Assembly (NCBI GenBank): GCA_022819945.1
Contig: JAJEGI010000005.1
Location: 62,001 to 126,000, forward strand
Direction: 5' to 3'
Origin: Candidatus Poribacteria bacterium
GTDB taxonomy: Bacteria; Poribacteria; WGA-4E; WGA-3G
DNA length: 64,000 nucleotides
Program-made: the position numbers and the translations under genes
Notes under the pieces: model-generated
What the model was told of the DNA's origin: nothing
Seen by the model: only the letters and a program-made list of their open reading frames with translations
Databases searched by the model: none
Shown here: one piece after another, positions 26,650 to 36,019 of the stretch
Layout: each line of letters opens with the position of its first letter
How positions within the stretch are numbered: position 1 is the first letter of the stretch

Positions 26650-26721
26650 TAGTTCGTAAATTGGGTGGGTGCTTAGGACCGCTCGCCGATGTGCAGCTGA
26701 TGCATGAAGGAGGACATTCTC

Positions 26722-28032
26722 ATGTCGGATTTATTGGCAGCACGTGCACAGATGGCGATGTCACTGGCGTTTCACATCATTTTCGCAGTCGTCGGCATAG
26801 CAATGCCGCTGCTGATGGTAATTGCCGAAGGGCTGTGGCTCAAAACGCGAGAGGAAGTCTATCTGACGCTGGCGAAGCAGTGGGCAAAAGGGACTGCTAT
26901 TATGTTCGCGGTCGGGGCAGTCTCTGGGACTGTCCTGTCTTTTGAACTCGGCTTGTTGTGGCCCAATTTCATGGCTTACGCCGGTCCCATCATAGGGATG
27001 CCGTTTTCGTTGGAAGGGTTCGCTTTCTTCCTTGAGGCGATCTTCTTGGGACTTTATCTCTACGGTTGGGACCGCATCCCAAAATATGCACACTGGTTTG
27101 CCGGTATGATGGTGCTGCTCGGCGGCACATTTTCCGGCATCTTTGTTGTTACCGCGAACGCATGGATGAACACACCTACCGGTTTTTCGATCGTCAATGG
27201 TGAGGTGACAAACGTTGATCCGATTGCGGCAATGTTAAACCCTTCCTCGTTCAGCCAAGCACTTCACATGACCATCGCAGCCTTTCTGTCAGTCGGATTC
27301 GCAGTCGCTGGCATCCACGCTTATTTTCTCAGACGCGACCCAAATAACGTATTCCATCGTCGAGCGTTTGCTATTGCCTTAAGTGTTGGTGCTGTGTTCG
27401 CGCTCCTCCAACCGATTTCGGGTGACATCAGTGCCAAACGTCTGGCGAAACACCAACCTATCAAACTCGCAGCGATGGAGGCACAGTGGGAGACAGAACG
27501 CGGCGCACCATTACGCATCGGCGGTATTCCCGACGAAGACGCTGAAGTGACCCGATATGCGATCGAGATTCCGAAGGCACTCAGTTTCCTCGCACATTCT
27601 GATTTCAACGCAGAAATAATGGGACTCAAGGACGTTCCACGTGAAAATCGTCCACCTGTGGCAATCGTGCACTATGCGTTTCAAATTATGGTCGCGTGTG
27701 GAATCGTCCTGATTACTGCAGGCGTCCTGGGTGGCTGGTTAGCGTGGCGACACAAAAGGCTGCCAACCGAACGCTGGTATCTTCGGTTTATCACGTTCTG
27801 CGCGCCGCTCGGATTTATCGCAATTGAAGCGGGTTGGACGGTCACGGAAGTCGGACGACAACCCTGGGTGATCTATAATTACATGCGCACAGCAGATGCG
27901 GTAACCCCGATGCCGAATCTGGTGATACCCTTTGTCAGTTTTACTATCCTTTACATTTTCCTTTCAATCGTTGTCGTTGTCCTATTACGCCGTCAAATCT
28001 TCCAGAGTCCACGCTTATATGACACAAATTAA
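26722..28032 (+). CDS. cydA: Cytochrome bd ubiquinol oxidase subunit I
   Basis: A 436-residue CydA from the ATG behind AAGGAGG (26708-26714). The haem b595 ligand His18 is in LAFHIIF, GRQPWVIY is near the C terminus, and the quinol-loop residues appear as KHQPIKLAAMEAQW. About nine membrane helices are present. The Q-loop is the short form. With cydB 12 bases further on, it forms a terminal quinol oxidase that reduces O2 to water with high affinity. A palindromic repeat lies directly upstream. Confidence 0.94.
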   Translation: MSDLLAARAQMAMSLAFHIIFAVVGIAMPLLMVIAEGLWLKTREEVYLTLAKQWAKGTAIMFAVGAVSGTVLSFELGLLWPNFMAYAGPIIGMPFSLEGFAFFLEAIFLGLYLYGWDRIPKYAHWFAGMMVLLGGTFSGIFVVTANAWMNTPTGFSIVNGEVTNVDPIAAMLNPSSFSQALHMTIAAFLSVGFAVAGIHAYFLRRDPNNVFHRRAFAIALSVGAVFALLQPISGDISAKRLAKHQPIKLAAMEAQWETERGAPLRIGGIPDEDAEVTRYAIEIPKALSFLAHSDFNAEIMGLKDVPRENRPPVAIVHYAFQIMVACGIVLITAGVLGGWLAWRHKRLPTERWYLRFITFCAPLGFIAIEAGWTVTEVGRQPWVIYNYMRTADAVTPMPNLVIPFVSFTILYIFLSIVVVVLLRRQIFQSPRLYDTN

Positions 28033-28044
28033 TAAGGAAATCGG

Positions 28045-29103
28045 ATGTTAACACTTGAACTCTGCGTTGCAGGCGTGATGCTTATCTCCTTGATTATCTA
28101 TATGCTAACGGGTGGTGCGGATTTTGGTGGCGGTATCTGGGATCTGTTCGCTATAGGTCGCCGCGCCAAAGCACAACGCGATCTTATCACACAAGCCATC
28201 GCACCGATCTGGGAGGCGAACCACGTCTGGCTGATTGTGATTATCGTGTTGCTGTTCGTGGCGTTCCCTGTCGGATTCGCGGCGATCAGCACGGCTTTAC
28301 ACATTCCGCTGACATTAATGCTCATCGGTATTGTGCTTCGCGGCTCGGCGTTTGTATTTCGCACCTACGATGTCCAATCCGATACAACGCATCGCCGTTG
28401 GAGCCGTGTATTCGCTATTGGGAGTGTCATCACCCCTGTAATGTTAGGGATTACCTTGGGCGCAGTTGCATCTGGCACAATTCACGTTGACATGGAAAGT
28501 AGACAGGTAACCACCGACTTTATCTCAGCGTGGTTCGCGCCATTCCCATTTGCAATCGGGTTCTTCACCTTAACCCTTTGTGCTTTACTTGCAGCGGTGT
28601 ATCTCACACTGGAGACCGATGACCCCGAGTTGCAGGAAGATTTTCGACGACGCGCCCTCATCGCAGCAGTAAGTGTCGGCGCGATGGCGGGACTGAGTTT
28701 TATCTTATCTGCTGAAGGTGCCCCAACAATCCGACGTGGGCTCGCGAGTGCTTCTTGGTCAATCCCGTTTCAACTCTTAACAGGTGCAGTGGCACTCTGG
28801 GCAATCTGGACGCTTTGGAACCGTCAATTCCGCCTTGCGCGTATCCTCGTCCCGATACAAGTTACGCTGATTGTCTTCGGTTGGGGGCTGGCGCAGTATC
28901 CGTATCTCGTCACACCGAATTTAACCTTTTCAAACACCGCTGCACCCGATGCCGTACTACGTCCCATGCTGATTGTACTGGGTGTAGGTGGTGTTCTGTT
29001 AATCCCCGCATTCTGGTATCTATACGCTGTGTTTAAGGGGGCATCCCGAAAGACGAGAGAAACTGTCGCACAGGTTGACACTTATGAAGACAATTCGGCG
29101 TGA
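28045..29103 (+). CDS. cydB: Cytochrome bd ubiquinol oxidase subunit II
   Basis: A 352-residue CydB with eight or nine membrane helices. TGGADFGGGIWDLFAIG and APIWEANHVWLI near the N terminus are family landmarks. It lies 12 bases after cydA and has no other obvious partner here; a small CydX was looked for after it and not seen. It is needed for assembly of the oxidase. Confidence 0.93.
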   Translation: MLTLELCVAGVMLISLIIYMLTGGADFGGGIWDLFAIGRRAKAQRDLITQAIAPIWEANHVWLIVIIVLLFVAFPVGFAAISTALHIPLTLMLIGIVLRGSAFVFRTYDVQSDTTHRRWSRVFAIGSVITPVMLGITLGAVASGTIHVDMESRQVTTDFISAWFAPFPFAIGFFTLTLCALLAAVYLTLETDDPELQEDFRRRALIAAVSVGAMAGLSFILSAEGAPTIRRGLASASWSIPFQLLTGAVALWAIWTLWNRQFRLARILVPIQVTLIVFGWGLAQYPYLVTPNLTFSNTAAPDAVLRPMLIVLGVGGVLLIPAFWYLYAVFKGASRKTRETVAQVDTYEDNSA

Positions 29104-29256
29104 ATCATCCCCTTTTCCCTTGATTTACCGCTCGTTTCCTGTTAAACTTAAAGAAATTTAGGGGATTCCGTTCGTAGGCTTGCAAACTCGCGCCTTAAAA
29201 TAAGGTGAAGTTTAAGCCCGGCCCAGAAAGTAAAAAAATCAGAATCGGTCAACCCA

Positions 29257-31275
29257 TTGAGACAAAAGTTAAAAGATAACATCTTTCTAATAGTCTCGGT
29301 GCTGCTGTGCCTCTTTATCTTAGCCGAGGTCAACTATCCACGGCTTGCACCGCAATCCGAATTGGCACTCTTCGCAATGCTCGGATTAATAGTGGTATTT
29401 CTGAAATACCCTATTCATTCACGTTTCGCGGACAACCGTTTCTTTCAAGGACTTGATTTCGCACTGATCGGCAGTGTCATCCTCTGTTTCGGTTACGTGC
29501 TAAGTCAAACGGAACCGATTTTCCAAGCGTTTTGGTTAGACGGTCAGTCTCTTGGGGATCGGGCAGGCGCGGAGGCACTACAGGATTACATCGTCGGTGT
29601 GATCGGACTTATCTTAATATTAGAGGCGACGCGCCGTTCCATCGGTATGACGCTTCCGCTGCTCGCCCTTGCATTTCTGCTCTATGCCAGTTTCGGGCAG
29701 TTTATGCCGGATTGGTTGTTCCCGCATCGCGGGTATTCCGTTCAACGGATCGTCAGCCAGACGTTTTTGCATAGTCAAGGTGCGTTCGGTATCGCTCTGC
29801 GAGTGATGTTCACGTATGTATTCCTTTTTGTATTGTTCGGTACGTTGTTGGAACGAACAGGGGCAACCGATTATGTTTTAAATTTGGCAAGGCGTGTATT
29901 CGGTGCGAGTGCAGGGGCACCTGCGAAGGTCGCGGTCCTCGGTAGCGGCATGATGGGATCGTTGTCGGGTTCCGCCGTGGCAAATACAGCGACGACCGGC
30001 ACGTTTACGATTCCGTTGATGCGACGCTCTGGATTTCAACCTGAAGTGGCAGGCGGAATTGAAGCCGCAGCAAGCTCTGGCGGTGCGCTAATGCCACCTA
30101 TCATGGGTGCAGCCGCCTATATGATGCTTGAAATCGTAGAGCCTGCCGTTACATACTTGGAGATCATCAGGGCGGCACTGCTACCAGCAGTCCTTTACTA
30201 CACGGGCATGTTGTGTATGGTGCATTTTTTAGCAAAAAATAGTAGACGCGTTCACAACTCGGGAGAAGCGAGCGACGCGCAGACAGAAAAACGTGGAAAA
30301 CTTTTGACGGTGCAAGGCGGTATCTTTCTCGCTGCGTTTATCGCACTTATCGGGTTTCTCTTGATGGGTGCTACAGCGTTCCGAGCGGTGAGTTGGAGCC
30401 TTCTGGTTGTCGGTGCGATAAGTCTTTTGGATTTCTTAGTACGGAAAATCCGTAAACAGCACGCGCCAACGGAGTCCCGATTTGGCGTTTCAGATTTGCG
30501 AAAAGGTTTGGATTTTATTGTATCGCCGTGTGAACGAGCAGCGCAGAGCGGTGTGTCGCTGATTGCCGCTGCAGCATGTGTCGGTATCATCTTAGGTGTG
30601 GTGACACTAACAGGTATCGGTACCAAGTTGCCGTCAGCAATTTTACCCCTTGCATCTACAAATCTGATGTTGGCACTGTTTTTCCTGATGATTTCGACAA
30701 TTATTCTCGGAATGGGGCTGCCTTCATCGGTCTGTTACCTGCTAATGGCGATCTTAGTAGGTCCCGTGCTTCTGGATTTAGGCGTTGTTCCGCTTGCAGC
30801 GCATTTCTTTATTTTCTATTTTGGAATGATGTCGATGGTGACACCTCCCGTTGCACTGGCGGCGTATGCCGCAGCTGCGATCGCGGGTTCAGGGATAATG
30901 GCGACCGCATTCGCAGCCTTCAGGTTCGCACTCGTCGGTTTTGCGTTGCCCTACGCGTTTGTATTACGACCCGCATTGCTCTGGTTGAATAGCGATGGTG
31001 GGACACCCGCATTATGGGCAGTTTTCGGGAATTTCTCGCTCACACTGGTTGGGACGGTTGTTTTGGCAGCTGCAATCGCAGGTTATGTCTTTAACAGATT
31101 ATCCCTATCGACGCGTGGCATCCTATTTGCTGCTGCATTTGTTCTCTTTTTTATCCCGACCCGTATTCAGTTTGTGTGGATTCATGGAATCGTAATGGGC
31201 GCCAGTATCGCCATTTTTTACTATAATTGGCGAAAGAAGGAGGCACCGCATGCCCCCCTTACTGGCGGGGTTTAA
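29257..31275 (+). CDS. TRAP transporter fused permease (4TM/12TM)
   Basis: A 672-residue membrane protein that fuses the small and large TRAP permease subunits. The large-subunit core is clear: GSGMMGSLSGSAVANTATTGTFT, FQPEVAGGIEAAASSGGALMPPIMGAAAYMM, and MGLPSSVCYLLMA. Fused permeases of this type usually pair with a TAXI-type binding protein, but none is seen nearby. The only start available after an upstream stop is a TTG at 29257 with a weak ribosome site, so the 5' end is uncertain. The last nine residues and stop codon come from a palindromic repeat that has entered the 3' end. Confidence 0.85.
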   Translation: MRQKLKDNIFLIVSVLLCLFILAEVNYPRLAPQSELALFAMLGLIVVFLKYPIHSRFADNRFFQGLDFALIGSVILCFGYVLSQTEPIFQAFWLDGQSLGDRAGAEALQDYIVGVIGLILILEATRRSIGMTLPLLALAFLLYASFGQFMPDWLFPHRGYSVQRIVSQTFLHSQGAFGIALRVMFTYVFLFVLFGTLLERTGATDYVLNLARRVFGASAGAPAKVAVLGSGMMGSLSGSAVANTATTGTFTIPLMRRSGFQPEVAGGIEAAASSGGALMPPIMGAAAYMMLEIVEPAVTYLEIIRAALLPAVLYYTGMLCMVHFLAKNSRRVHNSGEASDAQTEKRGKLLTVQGGIFLAAFIALIGFLLMGATAFRAVSWSLLVVGAISLLDFLVRKIRKQHAPTESRFGVSDLRKGLDFIVSPCERAAQSGVSLIAAAACVGIILGVVTLTGIGTKLPSAILPLASTNLMLALFFLMISTIILGMGLPSSVCYLLMAILVGPVLLDLGVVPLAAHFFIFYFGMMSMVTPPVALAAYAAAAIAGSGIMATAFAAFRFALVGFALPYAFVLRPALLWLNSDGGTPALWAVFGNFSLTLVGTVVLAAAIAGYVFNRLSLSTRGILFAAAFVLFFIPTRIQFVWIHGIVMGASIAIFYYNWRKKEAPHAPLTGGV

Positions 31276-31340
31276 AACCCCGACAGCAGTATAGAAAAAT
31301 GCGTAAGTTCTGTATAAAATTGGCGAAAGAAGGAGGCACC
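31225..31340. repeat. Duplicated ribosome-site block around an inserted palindrome
   Basis: AATTGGCGAAAGAAGGAGGCACC occurs at 31225-31247 and again at 31318-31340, 93 bases apart. A palindromic repeat of the GGCGGGGTTTAAAACCCCG type with a TGCGTAAGTTCT end lies between the copies. The second copy supplies the AAGGAGG site of the next gene. Confidence 0.7.
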
Positions 31341-31342
31341 TC

Positions 31343-31543
31343 ATGAAGGCTCCTATTAGAGGGTTATTGTACGGTTTGCTCGTGTTATTGTTCTTACTTC
31401 ATAACGATTTCTGGCTCTGGAAGACCCCGCAGCTTGTTTTAGGAATGCCGGTCGGGTTACTCTATCATATCGGTTACTGCATTGCGGCAACATTGCTGAT
31501 GGCCGCCTTCGTCAAAGCACGGGGGGATTGGGGAGAGAAATGA
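31343..31543 (+). CDS. DUF3311 small membrane protein
   Basis: A 66-residue protein with two membrane helices (residues 6-21 and 40-58) and the LHNDFWLW loop typical of DUF3311. These small proteins are found next to sodium:solute symporters, to which they are presumed to contribute. The stop codon overlaps the start of the symporter gene (ATGA), giving tight coupling. The ribosome site AAGGAGG lies in the duplicated block upstream. Confidence 0.8.
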   Translation: MKAPIRGLLYGLLVLLFLLHNDFWLWKTPQLVLGMPVGLLYHIGYCIAATLLMAAFVKARGDWGEK

Positions 31544-32988
31544 ATCTCGCTGTCATTTTTATATACCTTATTATGGTACTGGTTCTCGGTGCCTTGAGCC
31601 ATAAACTCTTCCGAAACACTGGGGAAGACTACTTCGTCGCGAGCCGGACGATTAATTGGTTTATCCTGTTAATGACGCTTTTCGGCACGAACATGACAGC
31701 CTTCTCGATCCTCGGGGCATCGGGTGAAGCCTATCATAGAGGGATCGGTGTTTTCGCGCTGATGGCTTCTTCTTCTGCGATCGTCGTGCCGTGTGTGTTC
31801 CTCTTTATCGGGACGCGCCTCTGGCGAATCGGAAAGCAATTCGGCTATGTAACGCAGGCACAGTACTTCCGGGATCGCTGGGAATCCGATGGCTTAGGAC
31901 TCCTTCTCTTTGTCATATTTGTGTTGCTACTCATACCGTATCTACTCATCGGCGTGATGGGTGGCGGCGGAACATTGGCAACGCTCACCGATGGTAGAAT
32001 CCCACAATGGGTAGGCGGTTTACTCATCTGTGCTGTTGTTCTCTGTTACGTTACCTACAGCGGGATGCGTGGCACTGCTTGGGTGAACACGTTCCAGACA
32101 CTCGTTTTCATGACACTCGGAGCAATCACCTTCTTTGTTATCACGCATCGGATGGGCGGATTTTCAAATGCTATATCTAAAATAGATCCAGGTTTACTCA
32201 TGCAAGCGGAGCATATTAAACCCTTGGAACTATTGACCTATCTCTGTATTCCACTCTGTGTTGGCATGTTTCCACACATCTTTTCACATTTCCTAACCGC
32301 AAAGGATGTCGGCACGTTCCGATATGCAATTATCCTATATCCATTATGTATTGCGGTTGTATGGATTCCGAGCGTCTTACTCGGAATATTGGGGAATGTA
32401 GATGTCCCTGATCTAAAGGGATCCCAAGCAAACAACGTGCTGATCCAGATGATCGGTATGCACGCTCCCGGGGTGTTAGCTGGGTTTTTAGGGGCTGGTG
32501 TTTTCGCCGCGATTATGTCATCCCTTGACTCACAGTCGCTCGCTATTGGGAGCATGTTCACACACGATATTATTGGGCATTATCGTCGCGAGGCGTTTTC
32601 TGAGAAACAGCGGGTATGGGTCGGACGCATATTTGTCAGTGGTGTCCTTTGTGTCACATATCTGATCTCTCTCGTCGCAACACCGAGCATTTTTAGGCTC
32701 GCGATCTGGTCATTCACCGGATTTGCGGGACTTTTTCCAATTGTAGTGGCAGCGTTATTCTGGCGGCGTAGCACAAAGTTAGGCGCATTCGCCGCTGTGG
32801 GTAGCGTTATTTTACTATGGCTCTATTTCTTTCTTCGCAACTGGCAGACACCGGGATACAGCGTAGGCGGTACCGGGATTATGCCTGTTACGATCTTGAT
32901 TGCCGTTTCGTCTGTCACTTTGGTAATTGTTTCTCTGGTCACGAAACCACCGAGTTCACAGACGCTTGATAAATTTTTTAATTCCTAA
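31540..32988 (+). CDS. Sodium:solute symporter (SSS) family protein
   Basis: A 482-residue permease with 13 or so membrane helices, starting at the ATG that overlaps the DUF3311 stop, behind GGGGAGAG. Family marks are TLFGTNMTAFSILGASGEAYHRG near residue 45, VGMFPHIFSHFLTAKD, and GFLGAGVFAAIMSSLDSQSLAIGSMFTHDI. It imports a small organic solute with Na+; the substrate (proline, pantothenate, sugar or other) cannot be told from sequence. Coupled to DUF3311 as is usual for one branch of the family. Confidence 0.9.
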   Translation: MNLAVIFIYLIMVLVLGALSHKLFRNTGEDYFVASRTINWFILLMTLFGTNMTAFSILGASGEAYHRGIGVFALMASSSAIVVPCVFLFIGTRLWRIGKQFGYVTQAQYFRDRWESDGLGLLLFVIFVLLLIPYLLIGVMGGGGTLATLTDGRIPQWVGGLLICAVVLCYVTYSGMRGTAWVNTFQTLVFMTLGAITFFVITHRMGGFSNAISKIDPGLLMQAEHIKPLELLTYLCIPLCVGMFPHIFSHFLTAKDVGTFRYAIILYPLCIAVVWIPSVLLGILGNVDVPDLKGSQANNVLIQMIGMHAPGVLAGFLGAGVFAAIMSSLDSQSLAIGSMFTHDIIGHYRREAFSEKQRVWVGRIFVSGVLCVTYLISLVATPSIFRLAIWSFTGFAGLFPIVVAALFWRRSTKLGAFAAVGSVILLWLYFFLRNWQTPGYSVGGTGIMPVTILIAVSSVTLVIVSLVTKPPSSQTLDKFFNS

Positions 32989-33059
32989 GCGTTTTGTTGA
33001 ATGCGCATAGTGGCGAGGCACGGGACCTCGTTAAATAGTATATAGGAGATAATAAATAG

Positions 33060-33860
33060 ATGATAACATTTAAGAAAATTGCCTTGCTCTTTTTATGCAT
33101 GGCATGCATTTTCGCATGTGGACAAACTCAAGAACCACTTGAACCCGAACCGGAACCCGAACCCGAACCCGAAAAACCGGTCGTACTCGAATACGGGACA
33201 GTCTCCGGCACCGTCACCGATGCCGGGACAGGAAACCCTATTCCAGGAGCGACTGTAACATTACTGGAGCAATCCCTTAAGACTGGTTTGGATGGCTCTT
33301 ATGCTTTTCAGAATATTCTTTACGCTGATGCCTACACGCTGATTGTTGAAGATATGGATTACAAACCATATAACGAACCTTTCGCTCTCAATCAAGGGCG
33401 TTTAGTTATCAATGTTGAATTGGAACCCCTAAAGGATCCAGTGATCGAGATACATGAATTTTTTGACAATTTCTCGGATCTTCTTGAATCGTTGGATGTC
33501 GAAAACATTGAAGCGATTCAGGCACTTTTTTCGGAGACCTACAACGCTGCAGATGATGTCGCTACACGCTTCGGCGTAGCATCAGGCATTATCCCTGAGA
33601 ATTATGAAGATGTCGTGCCGGCGATAACGCAGCTCTTTGAGGAGTACGTCTCGCTTGAATTCCTGTTCACAGATATAGAGATAGATGTAACACATGCCCG
33701 AAAAATGGCGGTAACCCTTCGACTTGATATTAACGCTGAGAAGGGTGAGCAGCGTGATTTAAGGGAACTCAAGGCACATTGTAAATTTGAATTCCGCCGC
33801 GAAGGAACAGATTGGAAGATCGTATATTGGCAGCTTCTGGAGATAGACCTCCGCTTGTGA
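33060..33860 (+). CDS. Putative lipoprotein with carboxypeptidase-regulatory-like domain
   Basis: A 266-residue protein. The signal ends at a lipobox with C20 (IFAC-GQT), so it is probably lipid-anchored. A short Glu-Pro repeat (residues 28-38) follows as a linker, then a carboxypeptidase regulatory-like beta sandwich (GTVSGTVTDAGTGNPIPGATV ... GLDGSYAFQNI). Residues 130-266 form a helical-beta domain of unknown type. No enzymatic motif is present. It stands between the symporter and rsmA, which converges on it. Confidence 0.7.
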   Translation: MITFKKIALLFLCMACIFACGQTQEPLEPEPEPEPEPEKPVVLEYGTVSGTVTDAGTGNPIPGATVTLLEQSLKTGLDGSYAFQNILYADAYTLIVEDMDYKPYNEPFALNQGRLVINVELEPLKDPVIEIHEFFDNFSDLLESLDVENIEAIQALFSETYNAADDVATRFGVASGIIPENYEDVVPAITQLFEEYVSLEFLFTDIEIDVTHARKMAVTLRLDINAEKGEQRDLRELKAHCKFEFRREGTDWKIVYWQLLEIDLRL

Positions 33861-33871
33861 TTTCAGAGGGA

Positions 33872-34726
33872 TTAAAGGGAGTGGGACAAGAAATTAGCGA
33901 ATGCTGCAAATTCGGTGATGTCTAATGTTTCGGCGCGCCGTTGTGGTGCTATACCGAGTTCCTTAAATGCCGTCATCAATACTTCATCCGACGCAAACCT
34001 GCCTCTGACTAACGCATTTTTTAGCATTTTTCGCCGGGTCCGAAACGCGGTCCGCACTATTTTAAAAAAGAGTTCTTCATCTTTAACCGCGACCTTGGGT
34101 TTTTCACGCATCGTCAATTTCAGAAGTGCGGAATCCACCTTCGGGGCAGGATAAAAATTTTCTGGCGACAGCGTGGCGATGAGTTCCGCTTCGGCGCGAT
34201 AGGTGATACCGATTGTCAAGGCACCGTAATCCTTCCCGCCCGGGCCTGCAACAATCCTTTCGGCTACCTCTTTCTGCATCATTAACACACAACTGTGAAT
34301 CTGCTTGTGGTGTGCAAGGAGTTTCCACAAGATGGGGGTTGTAATACTGTAAGGCAAATTCGCTATAATTTTAAAAGTAGTAGGCACGGTCCCCGCGCCG
34401 TCCGACAACAGTGAATTAAGTTCCAATTTGAGGACATCAACGTTAAGGAGTTGGACGCGTGAGTGTGTTGAAAATTGGGACGCTAAGACATTATATAATA
34501 ACTCGTCTACTTCGATGGCAATGACACGTTTGGCATGTCGCGCTACCACATCGGTGAGACATCCTAATCCGGCACCAATTTCTATAACTGTATCGGCATC
34601 GGAGAGTTCTCCAGCTTCAAGGATAATTTTGAGGACTTCCGGATTGACAAGGAAATTTTGTCCTAATTGCTTTTTGGGGCGGGTATGATTTAGAGCAAAA
34701 AAGTCACGAATCTGTTGTTGGTTCAT
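33872..34726 (-). CDS. rsmA: 16S rRNA dimethyladenosine transferase
   Basis: A 284-residue KsgA/RsmA, which dimethylates two adenines in helix 45 of 16S rRNA. It has KKQLGQNFL near residue 18, the SAM motif EIGAGLGCLT, the catalytic NLPYSITTPIL and the ENFYPAPKVDSALL block, with a helical C-terminal domain. Last gene of a four-gene minus-strand run (ferredoxin-gmk-coaBC-rsmA), 13 bases after coaBC. Confidence 0.95.
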   Translation of the reverse strand: MNQQQIRDFFALNHTRPKKQLGQNFLVNPEVLKIILEAGELSDADTVIEIGAGLGCLTDVVARHAKRVIAIEVDELLYNVLASQFSTHSRVQLLNVDVLKLELNSLLSDGAGTVPTTFKIIANLPYSITTPILWKLLAHHKQIHSCVLMMQKEVAERIVAGPGGKDYGALTIGITYRAEAELIATLSPENFYPAPKVDSALLKLTMREKPKVAVKDEELFFKIVRTAFRTRRKMLKNALVRGRFASDEVLMTAFKELGIAPQRRAETLDITEFAAFANFLSHSL

Positions 34727-34739
34727 CTTCAGATATGGA

Positions 34740-35966
34740 TTATTTGGCAGTAGTGTTTCGTATAGAAATGATTTTTGTCAGAATAGCATCCGCTACGTCA
34801 CGCTTTGAGGAACGTGGGAGTTGTTCGCAGGTACCATCCCGGTCCAGCAGGGTTACAATATTCGTATCGGACTGAAATCCTGCACCTTCTGCCAAAACAT
34901 CATTCGCGACAATCAGATCACAGTTCTTGCGTATCAACTTCTTTTTAGCGTTTTCAAGAAGATCGTTCGTTTCGGCAGCAAAACAGACAAGCGTTTGATG
35001 TGTTTTCCGTTCGCCAAGTGTCTGCGCGATGTCTGGGTTCCTTTCAAGTGGCAGCGTCAATGTTTCGGCGGTCTTTTTAATTTTATGCGGTGTAAATTCG
35101 CGTGGACGATAATCTGTGGGCGCGCCCGCCATAATCACGATGTCTGTTTCATTGAACGCCGCCTGAAGCGCATCGTACATATCAAGCGTTGTTTCGACCT
35201 GTTGAATCTCAATACCGACGGGTGGCGGAACAGTAGCAGTGCCGCTAACCAACTGCACTTCAGCACCGCGCTGTGCCGCCGCTTCAGCAATCGCGTATCC
35301 CATCTTGCCGCTGGAACGGTTCGTAATGAACCGAACCGGATCAAGGTATTCGCGCGTCGCACCCGCTGTGACAAGGACACGCGTGCCTCGCAAATCTTGT
35401 GTTTCCAACCTCGCTGCAGTCGAAACCAAAATGTTACGCATGCTTTCGAGAATCATTTCTACCGTATTCAAACGTCCTACGCCTTCATAGCCGCATGCCA
35501 AATCGCCACTTGCAGGTTCGACGAAATGGATGCCCTGCTCTTTTAGCGTGTCGATGTTTCGTTTTACGAACGGATTTTGATACATATGCCCGTTCATTGC
35601 AGGCGCGAGGAGTATCGGGCAGTGGACGGAGACAGCGACAGTGGAGAGCGGATCGTCCGCGATACCGTTGGCGAGTTTGCCAATGATATTCGCTGTTGCC
35701 GGGACAATCGCGAGCAGATCGGCACGATCGGCGAGATCAATGTGAGGAGGCTTCCAATCTGTGCCTGTATCAAAGAGGTTCAGTAGCACAGGATTCCGTG
35801 AGATAACTTGGAATTGCAAGGGTTGGACCAGACAGGTGGCGTTTTCTGTCATCACGACATGAACGGAGGCACCACTTTTAACAAGTTGACTTGCCAAGTC
35901 AAGTGATTTGTGGATGGCGATGCCGCCTGTGACACCTAAGATGATCGTCCGATCTCTGAATTCCAT
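34740..35966 (-). CDS. coaBC: Bifunctional phosphopantothenoylcysteine decarboxylase/phosphopantothenate-cysteine ligase
   Basis: A 408-residue fused CoaBC for coenzyme A synthesis. The N-terminal FMN decarboxylase half has ILGVTGGIAIHKS, PATANIIGKLANGIADD and LLAPAMNGHMYQNP; the C-terminal ligase half has VLVTAGATREYLDPVRFITNRSSGKMGYAIAEAA. Length fits a full fusion. It lies between gmk and rsmA; the rpoZ gene often found beside gmk is not seen. Confidence 0.95.
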   Translation of the reverse strand: MEFRDRTIILGVTGGIAIHKSLDLASQLVKSGASVHVVMTENATCLVQPLQFQVISRNPVLLNLFDTGTDWKPPHIDLADRADLLAIVPATANIIGKLANGIADDPLSTVAVSVHCPILLAPAMNGHMYQNPFVKRNIDTLKEQGIHFVEPASGDLACGYEGVGRLNTVEMILESMRNILVSTAARLETQDLRGTRVLVTAGATREYLDPVRFITNRSSGKMGYAIAEAAAQRGAEVQLVSGTATVPPPVGIEIQQVETTLDMYDALQAAFNETDIVIMAGAPTDYRPREFTPHKIKKTAETLTLPLERNPDIAQTLGERKTHQTLVCFAAETNDLLENAKKKLIRKNCDLIVANDVLAEGAGFQSDTNIVTLLDRDGTCEQLPRSSKRDVADAILTKIISIRNTTAK

Positions 35967-36019
35967 ATTTTTTATTAGCGTTGAGATTTAGCGAGTTGTG
36001 AGCGGAGTTTTTCCATAAT

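Noticed and set aside
35967..36019. Short frame MEKLRSQLAKSQR between gmk and coaBC, as a possible rpoZ
   Set aside because: It is only 13 codons and lacks the RpoZ pattern.
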